64,000 nucleotides of DNA from Corynebacterium halotolerans YIM 70093 = DSM 44683 (GCF_000341345.1 NC_020302.1:848075-912074), one strand, 5' to 3'; shown: positions 33,069 through 41,339, counted from the stretch's first letter. Program-made: numbers and translations. Notes: generated by a model not told the origin, from the sequence alone.

Positions 33069-33428
33069 ATGGAAAAGCCGCAGATCGAAGCCCAGACCGG
33101 CCCCGCGCCGCAGGAGCTGGTCTCCGTCGACCTGGTCGTGGGTGAGGGCGACGAGGCGCAGCCGGGTGGCCTCGTCGAGGTCCACTACGTCGGCGTCGAC
33201 TACGAGTCGGGCCAGGAGTTCGACTCCTCCTGGGACCGTGGCCAGTCCATCGAGTTCCCGCTCACCGGACTCATCGCCGGCTGGCAGGAGGGCATTCCGG
33301 GCATGCGCGTGGGTGGTCGCCGTCAGCTGACCATCCCGCCGGAGAAGGCCTACGGCCCGGCCGGCGGCGGGCACCCGCTGTCCGGCCGCACGCTGGTCTT
33401 CATCATCGACCTCATCAGCGTCGGCTGA
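33069..33428 (+). CDS. fkpA: FKBP-type peptidyl-prolyl cis-trans isomerase
   Basis: A 119-residue single-domain FKBP with no signal peptide, so a cytoplasmic prolyl isomerase/chaperone. Conserved pieces are GGLVEVHYVGVDYESGQEFD, SSWDRGQSIEFPL, LIAGWQEGIPGMRVGGRR, LTIPPEKAYGP and TLVFIIDLISVG, matching the active-site pocket of FKBP12. AAGGAG lies about 10 nt before ATG 33069. It follows gltA, an arrangement conserved in C. glutamicum, but a strong terminator between the genes argues for separate transcription. Confidence 0.93.
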   Translation: MEKPQIEAQTGPAPQELVSVDLVVGEGDEAQPGGLVEVHYVGVDYESGQEFDSSWDRGQSIEFPLTGLIAGWQEGIPGMRVGGRRQLTIPPEKAYGPAGGGHPLSGRTLVFIIDLISVG

Positions 33429-33446
33429 GTCGGCTCCCCCGACACA

Positions 33447-33488
33447 CGACGGCCCCGCCACCACTCCGGTGACGGGGCCGTCGCCGCT
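33447..33488 (+). terminator. fkpA terminator
   Basis: An 11-bp stem CGACGGCCCCG (33447-33457) pairs with 33473-33483, followed by CCGCTTTT. Confidence 0.8.
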
Positions 33489-33556
33489 TTTCCGGGCCGG
33501 GGTACCACGGGGGATAACCCGGCACGCGGAGGGCCCGGGGCGGGCACAATGGAACC

Positions 33557-34420
33557 ATGAACATTTCTGCCGTCCCCACCGTGACCCTCAATGACGGAAC
33601 CGAGATGCCCCAGATCGGCCTGGGCACCTGGAAGCTGCATGACGACGAAGCCGTGCGCGTCGTGCGCGAGGCCATCGCCGCGGGCTACCGGCACATCGAC
33701 ACCGCCGCCCTCTACGGCAACGAGGAGGCGGTCGGCCGCGGCATCCGCGACGCCATCGCGGCCGGTGACGTCACCCGGGACGAGCTTTTCGTCACCACGA
33801 AGCTGTTGAACGAGGATCAGGGGTCCCAGCGCGCCCAGGAGGCCTTCCGTGAGTCCCTGGGACGGTTGGGGCTCGAATACATCGACCTGTACATGGTGCA
33901 CTGGCCCTGGCCCCAGCGTGGGCTGTACGTGGAGAGCTTCGAGGCGATCGCGAAGCTCCAGGGGCTCGGTGTCGTGCAGTCCGTGGGGGTGGCCAACTTC
34001 TACGAGGAGGTGCTGCGCGAACTCATCGAGCGCACCGGGGTGTTTCCCGCTGTCAACCAGGTCGAGCTGCATCCCGGCTTCTCCCAGGCCGGGCTGCGCG
34101 CCCTCCATGAGGAGCTGGGCATCGTCACCGAGGCCTGGGCCCCGCTGGGCCGCGGCATCGTGCTGATGAACCCGGTCCTGGACGATATCGCGATCCGGGT
34201 GGGTAGGACCCCGGCGCAGGTCGCGCTGCGTTGGCTGCTGCAGCTCGGCTGCTCGGCGGTGCCGAAGACCGCTCATGCGGGGCGACTGGCGGCCAACCTG
34301 GATCTGGCGTCCTTCAAGCTCACCCGCGACCAGATGGACGCGATCACCGCGCTCGACGACGCCGCGGGCTTCGGCCGCATCTTCGCCGACCCGCGGGAGT
34401 ACCCGGGTGAGGTGGGGTGA
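33557..34420 (+). CDS. Aldo/keto reductase (2,5-diketo-D-gluconate reductase-like)
   Basis: A 287-residue NADPH-dependent oxidoreductase with a complete catalytic tetrad: D48 and Y53 (HIDTAALYGNEE), K82 (TTKLL) and H115 (MVHWPWP). The later blocks VGVANFYEEVLRELI, FPAVNQVELHPGFSQ and the cofactor-binding VPKTAHAGRLAANLDL are standard for AKR5-type enzymes. The physiological substrate is not predictable. ATG 33557 follows CACAAT by 6 nt, suggesting a leaderless transcript. Confidence 0.92.
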   Translation: MNISAVPTVTLNDGTEMPQIGLGTWKLHDDEAVRVVREAIAAGYRHIDTAALYGNEEAVGRGIRDAIAAGDVTRDELFVTTKLLNEDQGSQRAQEAFRESLGRLGLEYIDLYMVHWPWPQRGLYVESFEAIAKLQGLGVVQSVGVANFYEEVLRELIERTGVFPAVNQVELHPGFSQAGLRALHEELGIVTEAWAPLGRGIVLMNPVLDDIAIRVGRTPAQVALRWLLQLGCSAVPKTAHAGRLAANLDLASFKLTRDQMDAITALDDAAGFGRIFADPREYPGEVG

Positions 34421-34540
34421 CGGTATGGGGCCGGCCGGGGTGGGGCGGTTTCGGCGGGGGCGGTCGTCCGTTGTGTACCGGGTCGGGCGGGACATTCTTC
34501 AATCGGAGTGAAGAAATCGCCCATAACCTTAGCCAGCTCT

Positions 34541-34577
34541 GCAAAGTTCCTTGCACTTGCAACAGCGAAGTTTGCAA
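34541..34577. promoter_or_regulatory. Two RamB-like motifs upstream of mctBC
   Basis: GCAAAGTT (34541-34548) is the reverse complement of AACTTTGC. AAGTTTGCAA (34568-34577) is one base off the RamB-type core ACTTTGCAA. RamB and RamA control acetate-related genes in C. glutamicum and have been linked to mctC, so acetate/carbon control is plausible here. Confidence 0.45.
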
Positions 34578-34588
34578 TCTTGGCAGAA

Positions 34589-34604
34589 TCGGGAAAGTTC
34601 CCGA
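34589..34604. promoter_or_regulatory. Perfect palindrome upstream of mctBC
   Basis: TCGGGAA-AG-TTCCCGA is a perfect 7-bp inverted repeat about 100 bp before the mctB promoter. It has the size and symmetry of a dimeric regulator site; the protein is unknown. Confidence 0.4.
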
Positions 34605-34702
34605 ACGGGGGTGGCTGGCCATCTGGCGAAAGTCCAGTTAATCGGGGTTTGCGGGGGTGATATTCGGAAATTCTCAGGGAGTTTCGAGCTTTAGCTTCGA
34701 CC

Positions 34703-34730
34703 TTGCAATGTGAGGCAGGTAACTTAAGTT
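34703..34730 (+). promoter_or_regulatory. Candidate mctBC promoter
   Basis: TTGCAA (34703-34708) and TAAGTT (34725-34730) are 16 bp apart, giving a leader of about 115 nt before mctB. The leader carries the small hairpin TCCCCGG-ATATT-CCGGGGA (34813-34831). Confidence 0.5.
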
Positions 34731-34852
34731 AGCAGCACAAAGTGTGATCGTCCGCACAAGATGTCAGGAACTGTGTTCTGAATCCTGTCGTGGAGGTCGC
34801 CAGCTGATCGATTCCCCGGATATTCCGGGGACCGAGAGAAAGAGAGAAGAAA

Positions 34853-35194
34853 GTGAGCTCGACTCCAACGGTCCGCAGGGAACGGCGGCAGCCCACCTCG
34901 CAAGAATTCCAGGACATGCAGGCCAGCCCCCAGTTCGGGAAGCTGCGCAAGACCTACCGGTCCTTCACCTTCCCTATGTCGGTGGCGTTCTTCATCTGGT
35001 ACATCGCCTACGTTCTCACCGCCACGTACTTCCCTGAGCAGATGGGACAGCCCTTCCTGGGGCTGAACGTCGGTCTCTGGCTGGGGCTGGCCCAGTTCCT
35101 GACGACCTTTCTCATCACCTATATCTATGTGGTTTACGCCAACAAGAACATTGAGCCGCAGGCGGCCGAGATCCGCGAAGAGATGGAGGGCTAG
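34853..35194 (+). CDS. mctB: DUF485 membrane protein MctB, partner of MctC
   Basis: A 113-residue protein with two membrane helices at about residues 43-62 (MSVAFFIWYIAYVLTATYF) and 73-98 (VGLWLGLAQFLTTFLITYIY). The N-terminus has the DUF485 pattern SPQFGKLRKTYRSFTFPMSV. Such small proteins are cotranscribed with SSS-family carboxylate permeases (YjcH with ActP in E. coli; MctB with MctC in C. glutamicum). The start is GTG 34853; the ribosome site is weak (AGAGAAGAAA). mctC starts 3 nt after the stop. Confidence 0.9.
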   Translation: MSSTPTVRRERRQPTSQEFQDMQASPQFGKLRKTYRSFTFPMSVAFFIWYIAYVLTATYFPEQMGQPFLGLNVGLWLGLAQFLTTFLITYIYVVYANKNIEPQAAEIREEMEG

Positions 35195-35197
35195 ACA

Positions 35198-36841
35198 ATG
35201 AACACCACCCACCTGGCCCAGGAGGCCAGCACCGGTAACCCGATTCTCAACATCGCCGTCTTCGTCGTCTTCATCGTCGTCACCATGACCGTGGTCATGC
35301 GGGCCGGCAAGACGACGAAGGAGGCCTCCGACTTCTACACCGGTGGCGCGACCTTCACCGGCACCCAGAACGGCCTCGCCATTGCGGGTGACTACCTCTC
35401 CGCGGCGTCCTTCCTCGGTATCGTCGGCGCGATCGCGCTGAACGGTTACGACGGCTTCCTCTACTCCATCGGCTTCTTCGTCGCCTGGCTAGTGGCCCTG
35501 CTGCTCGTCGCCGAGCCGCTGCGTAACGTCGGTCGCTTCACCATGGCGGACGTGCTGTCCTTCCGCCTGCGCCAGAAGCCGGTCCGCATGGCCGCCGCCT
35601 TCGGCACCCTGTTCGTGACGCTGTTCTACCTCATCGCCCAGATGGCCGGTGCCGGTTCCCTGGTCTCCGTCCTCCTGGACCTGCACGGCTTCGCCCAGCA
35701 GGCCACCGTCATCGCGGTCGTCGGCGTCATCATGATCGCCTACGTCCTCATCGGCGGCATGAAGGGCACGACCTACGTCCAGATGATCAAGGCGGTCCTC
35801 CTCGTCGCTGGTGTCGGCGTCATGACGGTCCTGTGCTTCGTCGCCATCCGCGGCGGCATGGGCACCCTCCTGCAGGAGGCGGTCAACACGCACGCCGCCT
35901 CCGACGCCATCCAGGCGGCCGGCTACGAGCCCGAGGCCATCCTCCAGCCGGGCCTGAAGTACGGAAATACCGCGATGCAGCAGCTCGACTTCGTCTCCCT
36001 GGGCCTGTCCCTGGTGCTCGGTACCGCCGGTCTGCCGCACGTGCTGATGCGCTTCTACACGGTCCCGACCGCCCGCGAGGCACGCAAGTCCGTCACCTGG
36101 GCCATCGTTCTCATCGGCTCCTTCTACCTGATGACCCTGGTCCTCGGCTACGCCGCCGGCGCCCTCGTCGGTCCGGACCGTATCCTCAGTGCCCCCGGTG
36201 GTGCGAACGCCGCGGCCCCGCTGCTCGCCCTCGAACTCGGTGGCAGCATCTTCATGGCGCTGATCTCCGCGGTCGCCTTCGCCACGGTCCTCGCGGTCGT
36301 CGCCGGCCTCGCCATCACGGCCTCCGCCTCCGTTGGCCGTGACATCTACGACGCCGTACTCCGCGACGGCAAGTCGTCCGAGGAGGAGCAGGTCCGCGTC
36401 TCCCGTATCACGGTCGTCGTCATCGGCATCGCGTCCATCATCCTGGGCATCCTGGCCATGGAGCAGAACGTCGCCTTCCTGGTGTCCCTGGCTTTCGCCA
36501 TCGCCGCCTCCGCGAATCTGCCGACCATCCTGTTCTCCCTCTACTGGAAGAAGTTCAACACCACCGGCGCCGTGGCCTCCATGTACACCGGCCTCACCGC
36601 CGCCCTGGTCCTCATCTTCTTCTCCCCGGCGGTCTCCGGTGCCGAGACCGCCATGGTTCCGGGCGCCGACTGGTCCTTCTTCCCGCTGACCAGCCCGGGC
36701 CTGGTGTCCATCCCGCTCGCCTTCCTGGCCGGCATCATCGGCACCTACCTCGGTAAGCCGGACAACCTGGACCACCTCGCCGCCGAGATGGAGGTCCGCT
36801 CCCTCACCGGTGTCGGTGTCGAGGCCCCGGTCGACCACTAG
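35198..36841 (+). CDS. mctC: Monocarboxylate (acetate, pyruvate, propionate) permease MctC
   Basis: A 547-residue sodium:solute symporter (SSS/ActP) family transporter with about 13 helices. Typical pieces are ASDFYTGGATFTGTQNGLAI and GDYLSAASFLGIVGAI near the N-terminus, the YVLIGGMKGTTYVQMIKAVL core, GTAGLPHVLMRFYTVP and ISAVAFATVLAVVAGLAITA. Order and context match C. glutamicum MctC, shown there to take up acetate, pyruvate and propionate. Close to gltA, it supplies substrate for acetyl-CoA metabolism. The gene lies 3 nt after mctB. Confidence 0.93.
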   Translation: MNTTHLAQEASTGNPILNIAVFVVFIVVTMTVVMRAGKTTKEASDFYTGGATFTGTQNGLAIAGDYLSAASFLGIVGAIALNGYDGFLYSIGFFVAWLVALLLVAEPLRNVGRFTMADVLSFRLRQKPVRMAAAFGTLFVTLFYLIAQMAGAGSLVSVLLDLHGFAQQATVIAVVGVIMIAYVLIGGMKGTTYVQMIKAVLLVAGVGVMTVLCFVAIRGGMGTLLQEAVNTHAASDAIQAAGYEPEAILQPGLKYGNTAMQQLDFVSLGLSLVLGTAGLPHVLMRFYTVPTAREARKSVTWAIVLIGSFYLMTLVLGYAAGALVGPDRILSAPGGANAAAPLLALELGGSIFMALISAVAFATVLAVVAGLAITASASVGRDIYDAVLRDGKSSEEEQVRVSRITVVVIGIASIILGILAMEQNVAFLVSLAFAIAASANLPTILFSLYWKKFNTTGAVASMYTGLTAALVLIFFSPAVSGAETAMVPGADWSFFPLTSPGLVSIPLAFLAGIIGTYLGKPDNLDHLAAEMEVRSLTGVGVEAPVDH

Positions 36842-36875
36842 ACCGACAGGGTTTCCCACCCCGACCGACCAATGT

Positions 36876-36906
36876 GCCGCCCTCGCGCAGACCGCGCGAG
36901 GGCGGC
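36876..36906 (+). terminator. Hairpin after mctC
   Basis: A 13-bp stem (36876-36888 with 36894-36906) follows mctC. No T-run follows; instead a TATGAT box begins 3 nt later and serves the next gene. Confidence 0.55.
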
Positions 36907-36922
36907 AGTATGATGTGCAAAC

Positions 36923-37774
36923 GTGTCATCAAGCTCCGCCCGGGGTCGTGGAAACCGCCGCCGAGGTTTTCCCGCACTCACGATTGTCCTCGTCGCCGTC
37001 CTGGTCCTCGCCCTGGCCGCCATTCCCCTCGTCTTCCTGCAGGGCTACTCCCGCGGCGTCGAGACGGGGGGCCGGGCCACCGGACAGGCCGCCTCCCGGG
37101 ACAGCGCCCTGCCGACCCTGCCCGGGGGAGCGCGCGTCGGTTCGGGTCAGGACTTGGGCACCTTCGTCGAGAATTCCACCGGCTCCCAGGTCAGTTTCCA
37201 CCGGCTGTCCGACGGTCACCGCACCGGCACCGCCACCGAGCGCTTCGCCCGCCCGGCGCTCAGCCTGGTCAAGCTCTACATCGCCGACCATGTTCTCGAG
37301 CACGGCACGTTGGCGGAGCAGTACGCGGCGATCGCGATGATCAGCTCCTCCGACGATGGCACGGCCTCGGAGCTGTATGAGAAGTACCCTGATTCCATCG
37401 GGGAGACCGCACGCAAGTACGGGCTGATGTCCACGCGCGGGGACGAGCGGTGGGGCTACTCCGTGACGTCGACCTACGACGTGGTGAGCTTCGTCTCCCA
37501 GCTCATGGAGGAGGACCCGACCTCGCCGATCCTCGTCGCCATGGCTCAGGCCAGCCCCGTGGCCGCGGACGGGTACGGCCAGGACTTCGGCACCTCGGTG
37601 CTGCCCGGGGTGATCGGCACCAAGTGGGGCTGGTCGGATGGCCGGGAGCTGCACTCCTCGGTTTCCTTCGGGGAGGACTTCGTCGTCGCCGCCGCCGTCA
37701 CCGGCTCGGCGGACGATCTGACCGCCCTCGTCGAGGAGCAGCTCACCGACGAGGTGGCCGCCGCCAGCCGGTAG
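36923..37774 (+). CDS. Membrane-anchored serine hydrolase of the beta-lactamase/PBP fold
   Basis: A 283-residue protein with an Arg-rich cytoplasmic start, one hydrophobic segment at about 18-40 (PALTIVLVAVLVLALAAIPL) and an extracytoplasmic domain. The order and spacing of active-site motifs fit class A beta-lactamases: S114-LVK (SxxK), S143-DD (SDN-like, in SSSDDGTASELYEKY) and K234-WG (KTG-like, in GTKWGWSDG). No omega-loop glutamate was assigned. It could be a peptidoglycan-related hydrolase rather than a drug-resistance enzyme. GTG 36923 lies 8 nt after TATGAT, so the mRNA is probably leaderless. It converges with a Tat-exported wall-type protein. Confidence 0.7.
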   Translation: MSSSSARGRGNRRRGFPALTIVLVAVLVLALAAIPLVFLQGYSRGVETGGRATGQAASRDSALPTLPGGARVGSGQDLGTFVENSTGSQVSFHRLSDGHRTGTATERFARPALSLVKLYIADHVLEHGTLAEQYAAIAMISSSDDGTASELYEKYPDSIGETARKYGLMSTRGDERWGYSVTSTYDVVSFVSQLMEEDPTSPILVAMAQASPVAADGYGQDFGTSVLPGVIGTKWGWSDGRELHSSVSFGEDFVVAAAVTGSADDLTALVEEQLTDEVAAASR

Positions 37775-37790
37775 GGGAGGGCAGCGGAGG

Positions 37791-38690
37791 TCAGCCGCGG
37801 AGGAACTGGTTGACCACGGCCTCGATCTGCGGGCCGGAGATCGAGGAACCGCCGGGAACGCCCGGTACGTTGAGGTTGATGTCGGGGATGGACGACGGGG
37901 CCGGAATGCCGGACAGCGGGTTCGGGGCGTCCTGGCCGGGGGTCCACTGGCCCCAGTCATGGGCGTAGACGTTATTGATGTCGACCGTGATCCCGTCGAT
38001 CATCCGCTGCTGGGCGATCGGCAGCTGGTGAATGGTGGTGCGCGGGTGGATGCGGCCGCCGGAGCCCCAGTCGTGCATCCAGAAGAACTCGCCGATGCCG
38101 TCGTTGATGGCCCAGTCAATGACGTGGTAGTTGCCGTACACGCCCGTCTGATAACCAGCCAGGCTCAGCGCCGCCTGGAAGGCCTGCAGGTACGGGCGGA
38201 TCAGGCCGGTGTACTGGGCCCAGGTGGGGTTGTCGTCGATGGCGACGTAGATCGGGCGGCCGGTGGGTCCGCCGGCCGCCTTGTGCAGCGCGATGGCCTG
38301 CGGCGCGTGCTCGGCGGCACCGAGGGCGCCCCGCTTCCAGTCGGCGGTCTCGGCGCGGCCGAACTGGTAGACGGACGCGGTCTGCAGCCCGTGGGCGGCC
38401 ATCGCCTGGGTCTCACCCAGGGTCACCGGCTTGCCCAGCATCCACTCCGCGCCGGGGCGGCGCTGGGAGACATACCGGACGGCGCCCAGGTGGCCTGCGT
38501 TCCTGACGGCGGCGGCACCGGGGACGCCGGCCGAGTAGTCGATGACGGTGCCGAGAACGGGGCCGAGGGCGTGGGCGGCCGGGGCGTTCCGGGTTGCGGC
38601 GGCACCGATGCCACCGGCGGCCACGGCGACGGCGGCGGCGCGGAGCAGGGACCGGCGGCTGAGAGAGCGGGTGGGGTGGTCAGAGGACAT
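37791..38690 (-). CDS. Tat-exported DUF1906 glycoside-hydrolase-like protein
   Basis: A 299-residue protein with a twin-arginine signal (SLSRRSLLRAAAVAVAAGG) and a cleavage region around APAAHA. The mature domain is of the DUF1906 / Rv2525c-like type: GTVIDYSAGVPGAAAVRN, VRYVSQRRPGAEWMLGK, ALHKAAGGPTGRPIYVAIDD, GYQTGVYGNYHVIDWAI and FFWMHDWGS. This TIM-barrel family is related to lysozyme-like glycosidases. In mycobacteria Rv2525c is Tat-exported and affects the cell wall. A Pro/Gly-rich linker and short C-terminal helix end the protein. ATG 38690 has GGGAG upstream. Confidence 0.85.
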   Translation of the reverse strand: MSSDHPTRSLSRRSLLRAAAVAVAAGGIGAAATRNAPAAHALGPVLGTVIDYSAGVPGAAAVRNAGHLGAVRYVSQRRPGAEWMLGKPVTLGETQAMAAHGLQTASVYQFGRAETADWKRGALGAAEHAPQAIALHKAAGGPTGRPIYVAIDDNPTWAQYTGLIRPYLQAFQAALSLAGYQTGVYGNYHVIDWAINDGIGEFFWMHDWGSGGRIHPRTTIHQLPIAQQRMIDGITVDINNVYAHDWGQWTPGQDAPNPLSGIPAPSSIPDINLNVPGVPGGSSISGPQIEAVVNQFLRG

Positions 38691-38844
38691 GCGGAACTCC
38701 CGGGCGTGATGGGGGCGACTGTTGCGGACCACAGTGGCCACAGCAGGAACGTGGATAACAAAGGTCACGGTAGCAATCAGCCTTGCCCGTCGCCAGAGTT
38801 GGCCGGGATTTGCGGTGGAAACCTCACCCACCCCGGCATACGTA

Positions 38845-38885
38845 AGGCCCCGCCTCGAGGGAGTCCATCCGTCGAGGCGGGGCCT
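38845..38885 (-). terminator. Terminator downstream of tRNA-Arg
   Basis: A perfect 14-bp stem (38845-38858 with 38872-38885) lies 11 nt past the tRNA on its strand. The U-tract is short. Confidence 0.7.
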
Positions 38886-38895
38886 GTGGTCGTGG

Positions 38896-38968
38896 TGCCC
38901 CAGAGAGGAATCGAACCTCCGACACCGGCTTTAGGAGAGCCGTGCTCTATCCACTGAGCTACTAGGGC
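38896..38968 (-). tRNA. tRNA-Arg (anticodon CCU)
   Basis: The minus strand forms a full cloverleaf of 73 nt. The acceptor stem is GCCCTAG with CTGGGGC, the D arm contains TAGCTCAGTGGATAGAGCA, the anticodon loop is CTCCTAA (anticodon CCT, reading AGG), and the T arm is GGAGG-TTCGATT-CCTCT. The 3' CCA is not encoded. AGG is a rare arginine codon in such high-GC genomes. Confidence 0.96.
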
Positions 38969-39086
38969 AGGCGCTGTGCGGCTAGTTGTCTAGGGTACCC
39001 GACGAGAGGGAAGTCTCGGAAACCGGGAGCATGCGCACTAGTCTGAGGAGGAACGCTCTTTTCCTTCCCCAGAAAGGACCACCACC

Positions 39087-39362
39087 GTGGCCCATCACCA
39101 GCAGACCTTCACCGACGTGCAGCGCCGTGAGATCACCGCTGAGATCGTGACCAGGGACGGCGTCCCGGTGCTGTCTGTGGAGAAGACGGTGCCGGGCGGC
39201 TCCTCGAAGCGACTGCTCCTGCTCAACAAGGTCGACGCCAAGCAACTCGCCGGCCTCCTCGACGTCTACCTCAATCAGGTCTACTCGATGGAGCTCGCCG
39301 GCCTCAACGCCAGCCTGGGACCGGAGGACATGCTCGCCCTCTTCGGCGAGGACGACGACTAG
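39087..39362 (+). CDS. Small conserved hypothetical protein (91 aa)
   Basis: A 91-residue soluble protein starting MAHHQQTFTDVQRREITAEI. It has a beta-rich N-terminal part (IVTRDGVPVLSVEKTVPGG), a helix KVDAKQLAGLLDVYLNQVYS and an acidic end (LALFGEDDD). No known domain is recognised; no membrane segment. The start is GTG 39087, with AAAGGA eight bases upstream. It lies between tRNA-Arg and the convergent sugar dehydrogenase gene, whose stop it overlaps by 4 nt. Confidence 0.65.
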   Translation: MAHHQQTFTDVQRREITAEIVTRDGVPVLSVEKTVPGGSSKRLLLLNKVDAKQLAGLLDVYLNQVYSMELAGLNASLGPEDMLALFGEDDD

Positions 39363-40483
39363 CTCACCGGCACGACCAGCAGCCGGTCATCGCCCTCGCG
39401 GGGGTTGCCCCGGCCGTCGGTGTTGTTGGTCAGCACCAGCAGATCCCCCTCGGGGGAGACGGCGACGTCGCGCAGGCGCCCCAGCTCCCCGCCGAAGAAC
39501 TGCTGCTGCCGTGCCGGATCGTTGGTGTCCACGGCGCGCAGCACGTTGCCACGCAGGTTGGCGCTCATCACCGTGTCACCGGTGACGGCGATACCGCTCG
39601 GGCTGGCGTCGGCGGTGTTCCACCAGGCGACGGGATCGATGTGCCCTTCCCCGCCCCCGGGGCCCTCGGCGGCGGGCCAGCCGTAGTTGCCGCCCGGGGT
39701 GATGATGTTGAGTTCATCCCAGGTGCTCGCCCCGAACTCGGAGGCGTAGAAGGTGCCGTCCGCGCCCCAGGCCAGACCCTGCACGTTGCGGTGGCCGAGA
39801 CTGTAGACGGGGGAGCCCGGGAAGGGGTTGTCTTCCGGCACCGAACCGTCCGGGGTCACCCGCAGAATCTTGCCGGCCAGCGACTCCGGGTCCTGCGCCA
39901 GCGCGGGTTCGGAGGAGTCGCCGGTGGAGATGTAGAGCATCCCGTCGGGGCCGAAGGCCAGGCGCCCGCCGTTGTGGGTGGTGGCCGAGGGAATGCCCGC
40001 CAGGATCTCCTCCTCCGCGCCGAGCACGGGGCCCTCCGGGGAGTCCTCGAGCAGGTGCCGGGTCACCCGGTTGCCGTCCGGGCCAGTGGCGTAAGAGTAG
40101 AGGAAACCATCCGCGACGGCCAGGCCGAGCAGCCCGCCCTCGCCGCGGGCCACGACGTCGTCAAGCGTGCCGACGACGCGGGTGCCGCCGTCGGGAAGCA
40201 CCTGCAGGATGCGTGCGGTGTCGCGTTCGCTGAGCAGGATTTCGCCGGCGTCGGTCAGCGCGATCGACCAGGGGGCCTGCAGCCCCGTGGCCAGATCCCG
40301 CGGCTCGCCCAGGCGAAGCAGCGTCTCCTCCGATGACGAGGAGCCCGATGAACTGGACGAACCCGTGGAAGCCGTGGAGGACACGGCCGTGGCGGAGTTG
40401 CCGGGCTCGGCGGCGCAGGCGACCGCGAGCGGCCCGGCCACCAGGAGAGGGAGAAGGGCACGGAAGACGCGGGGTCGGCTCAT
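39359..40483 (-). CDS. Lipoprotein PQQ-dependent sugar dehydrogenase (glucose/sorbosone type)
   Basis: A 374-residue putative lipoprotein: signal FRALLPLLVAGPLAVAC with lipobox LAVAC, then a Ser-rich linker of about 25 residues (TGSSSSSGSSSSEE). The rest is a six-bladed beta-propeller of the GSDH family, with GLQAPWSIALTDAGEILLSE, GEGGLLGLAVADGFLYSYA, THNGGRLAFGPDGMLYISTG, YSLGHRNVQGLAWGADG and GGNYGWPAAEGPG. The His and Arg residues that bind substrate and PQQ in sGDH are present in TTHNGGRL and GHRN. Actual PQQ use is uncertain, as corynebacteria are not known PQQ producers. ATG 40483 lies 7 nt from TATTGT. Confidence 0.85.
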   Translation of the reverse strand: MSRPRVFRALLPLLVAGPLAVACAAEPGNSATAVSSTASTGSSSSSGSSSSEETLLRLGEPRDLATGLQAPWSIALTDAGEILLSERDTARILQVLPDGGTRVVGTLDDVVARGEGGLLGLAVADGFLYSYATGPDGNRVTRHLLEDSPEGPVLGAEEEILAGIPSATTHNGGRLAFGPDGMLYISTGDSSEPALAQDPESLAGKILRVTPDGSVPEDNPFPGSPVYSLGHRNVQGLAWGADGTFYASEFGASTWDELNIITPGGNYGWPAAEGPGGGEGHIDPVAWWNTADASPSGIAVTGDTVMSANLRGNVLRAVDTNDPARQQQFFGGELGRLRDVAVSPEGDLLVLTNNTDGRGNPREGDDRLLVVPVS

Positions 40484-40503
40484 GCCCCCGACAATAGCCG
40501 GTT

Positions 40504-40791
40504 TCAGGCCGTGAGTTCCTCGAGCTTGCGGCGCACGGCGGAGGCCTCCGGGTTGGTGGCGTGGGAGCCGTCGGAGTAACGGACGGTGGGCACGACCCGG
40601 TTGCCGTCGTTGACGGACTCGACCCAGGCGGCGGCCTCGTCGTCGGCCTCCACGTCGATGAGCGTGTAGGGGGTCTCCGTGCGGTCCAGGCGCTTGCGGA
40701 GGTTCTTGCAGAAGGGGCACCAGTCGGTGACGTAGATGGTCACGTGCTGCTGCTCGGTGGTGTTCCCGGTGTTCTCAGTGTTCTCGGCCAT
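40504..40791 (-). CDS. mrx1: Mycoredoxin/glutaredoxin-like protein
   Basis: A 95-residue thioredoxin-fold protein. After a low-complexity start, HVTIYVTDWCPFCKNLRKRL carries the redox pair C25-P-F-C28. RVVPTVRYSDG has the cis-proline, and DGSHATNPEASAVRRKLEEL follows. Size, sequence and position match mycoredoxin 1 of C. glutamicum, which reduces mycothiol-protein mixed disulfides. The ATG shares one base with the folA stop (TAATG), so it is translated with thyA and folA. Confidence 0.85.
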   Translation of the reverse strand: MAENTENTGNTTEQQHVTIYVTDWCPFCKNLRKRLDRTETPYTLIDVEADDEAAAWVESVNDGNRVVPTVRYSDGSHATNPEASAVRRKLEELTA

Positions 40792-41339
40792 TATGCGGCC
40801 TCCTTTCTCTCGTACCGCAGAAAGCGGTATTTCAACGGTAGTTCGCTGCCGGTGTTCTCCCCGACGGCGAGCCGACCCCGCTCGGAGGTCAACCAGTCGG
40901 TGTCGGAGACCATTCCGAACTCGGCGGGGATCTCCGGGGCGTGGACGGCCCGGTCGCCGAGCGCCTCGCCCAGCTGGACGCCCACGAGGGTGATCTCCAG
41001 GACGTCGACCTCGTCGATGGTGGCGGCGTAGACCTGCCCGCCACCCATGATCCACACCTCGGGGGAGTCGGGCAGGAGGGTGGGATCGGGTAGGTCGCCG
41101 ACCACCCGCGCCCCCTCGGACCAGTCGCCGGCCTCCCGGGTGGTCAGCACGTAGTTGATCCGCCCGGGCAGCGGCCGGAACCGCTCCGGCAGGCTCGTCC
41201 AGGTGCGCCGCCCCATGATCACGGGGTGGCCGGTGGTGATCTCGCGGAAGTGGGCCAGGTCCTCGGGGAGGTGCCAGGGCATCCCGGATCCGTCGCCGAT
41301 GATGCCGTCGAGCGACTGGGCCCAGATGGCGCCGAGCAT
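40791..41339 (-). CDS. folA: Dihydrofolate reductase
   Basis: A 182-residue DHFR that regenerates tetrahydrofolate after thymidylate synthesis. Motifs: [20 protein letters not shown] at the N-terminus, MPWHLPEDLAHFREITTGHP containing the substrate-binding acidic residue, VIMGRRTWTSLP, and WIMGGGQVYAATIDEVD, the NADPH-binding GG pair. The ATG overlaps the thyA stop by one base (TGATG). With thyA upstream and mrx1 downstream it forms a tightly packed operon. Confidence 0.95.
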   Translation of the reverse strand: MLGAIWAQSLDGIIGDGSGMPWHLPEDLAHFREITTGHPVIMGRRTWTSLPERFRPLPGRINYVLTTREAGDWSEGARVVGDLPDPTLLPDSPEVWIMGGGQVYAATIDEVDVLEITLVGVQLGEALGDRAVHAPEIPAEFGMVSDTDWLTSERGRLAVGENTGSELPLKYRFLRYERKEAA

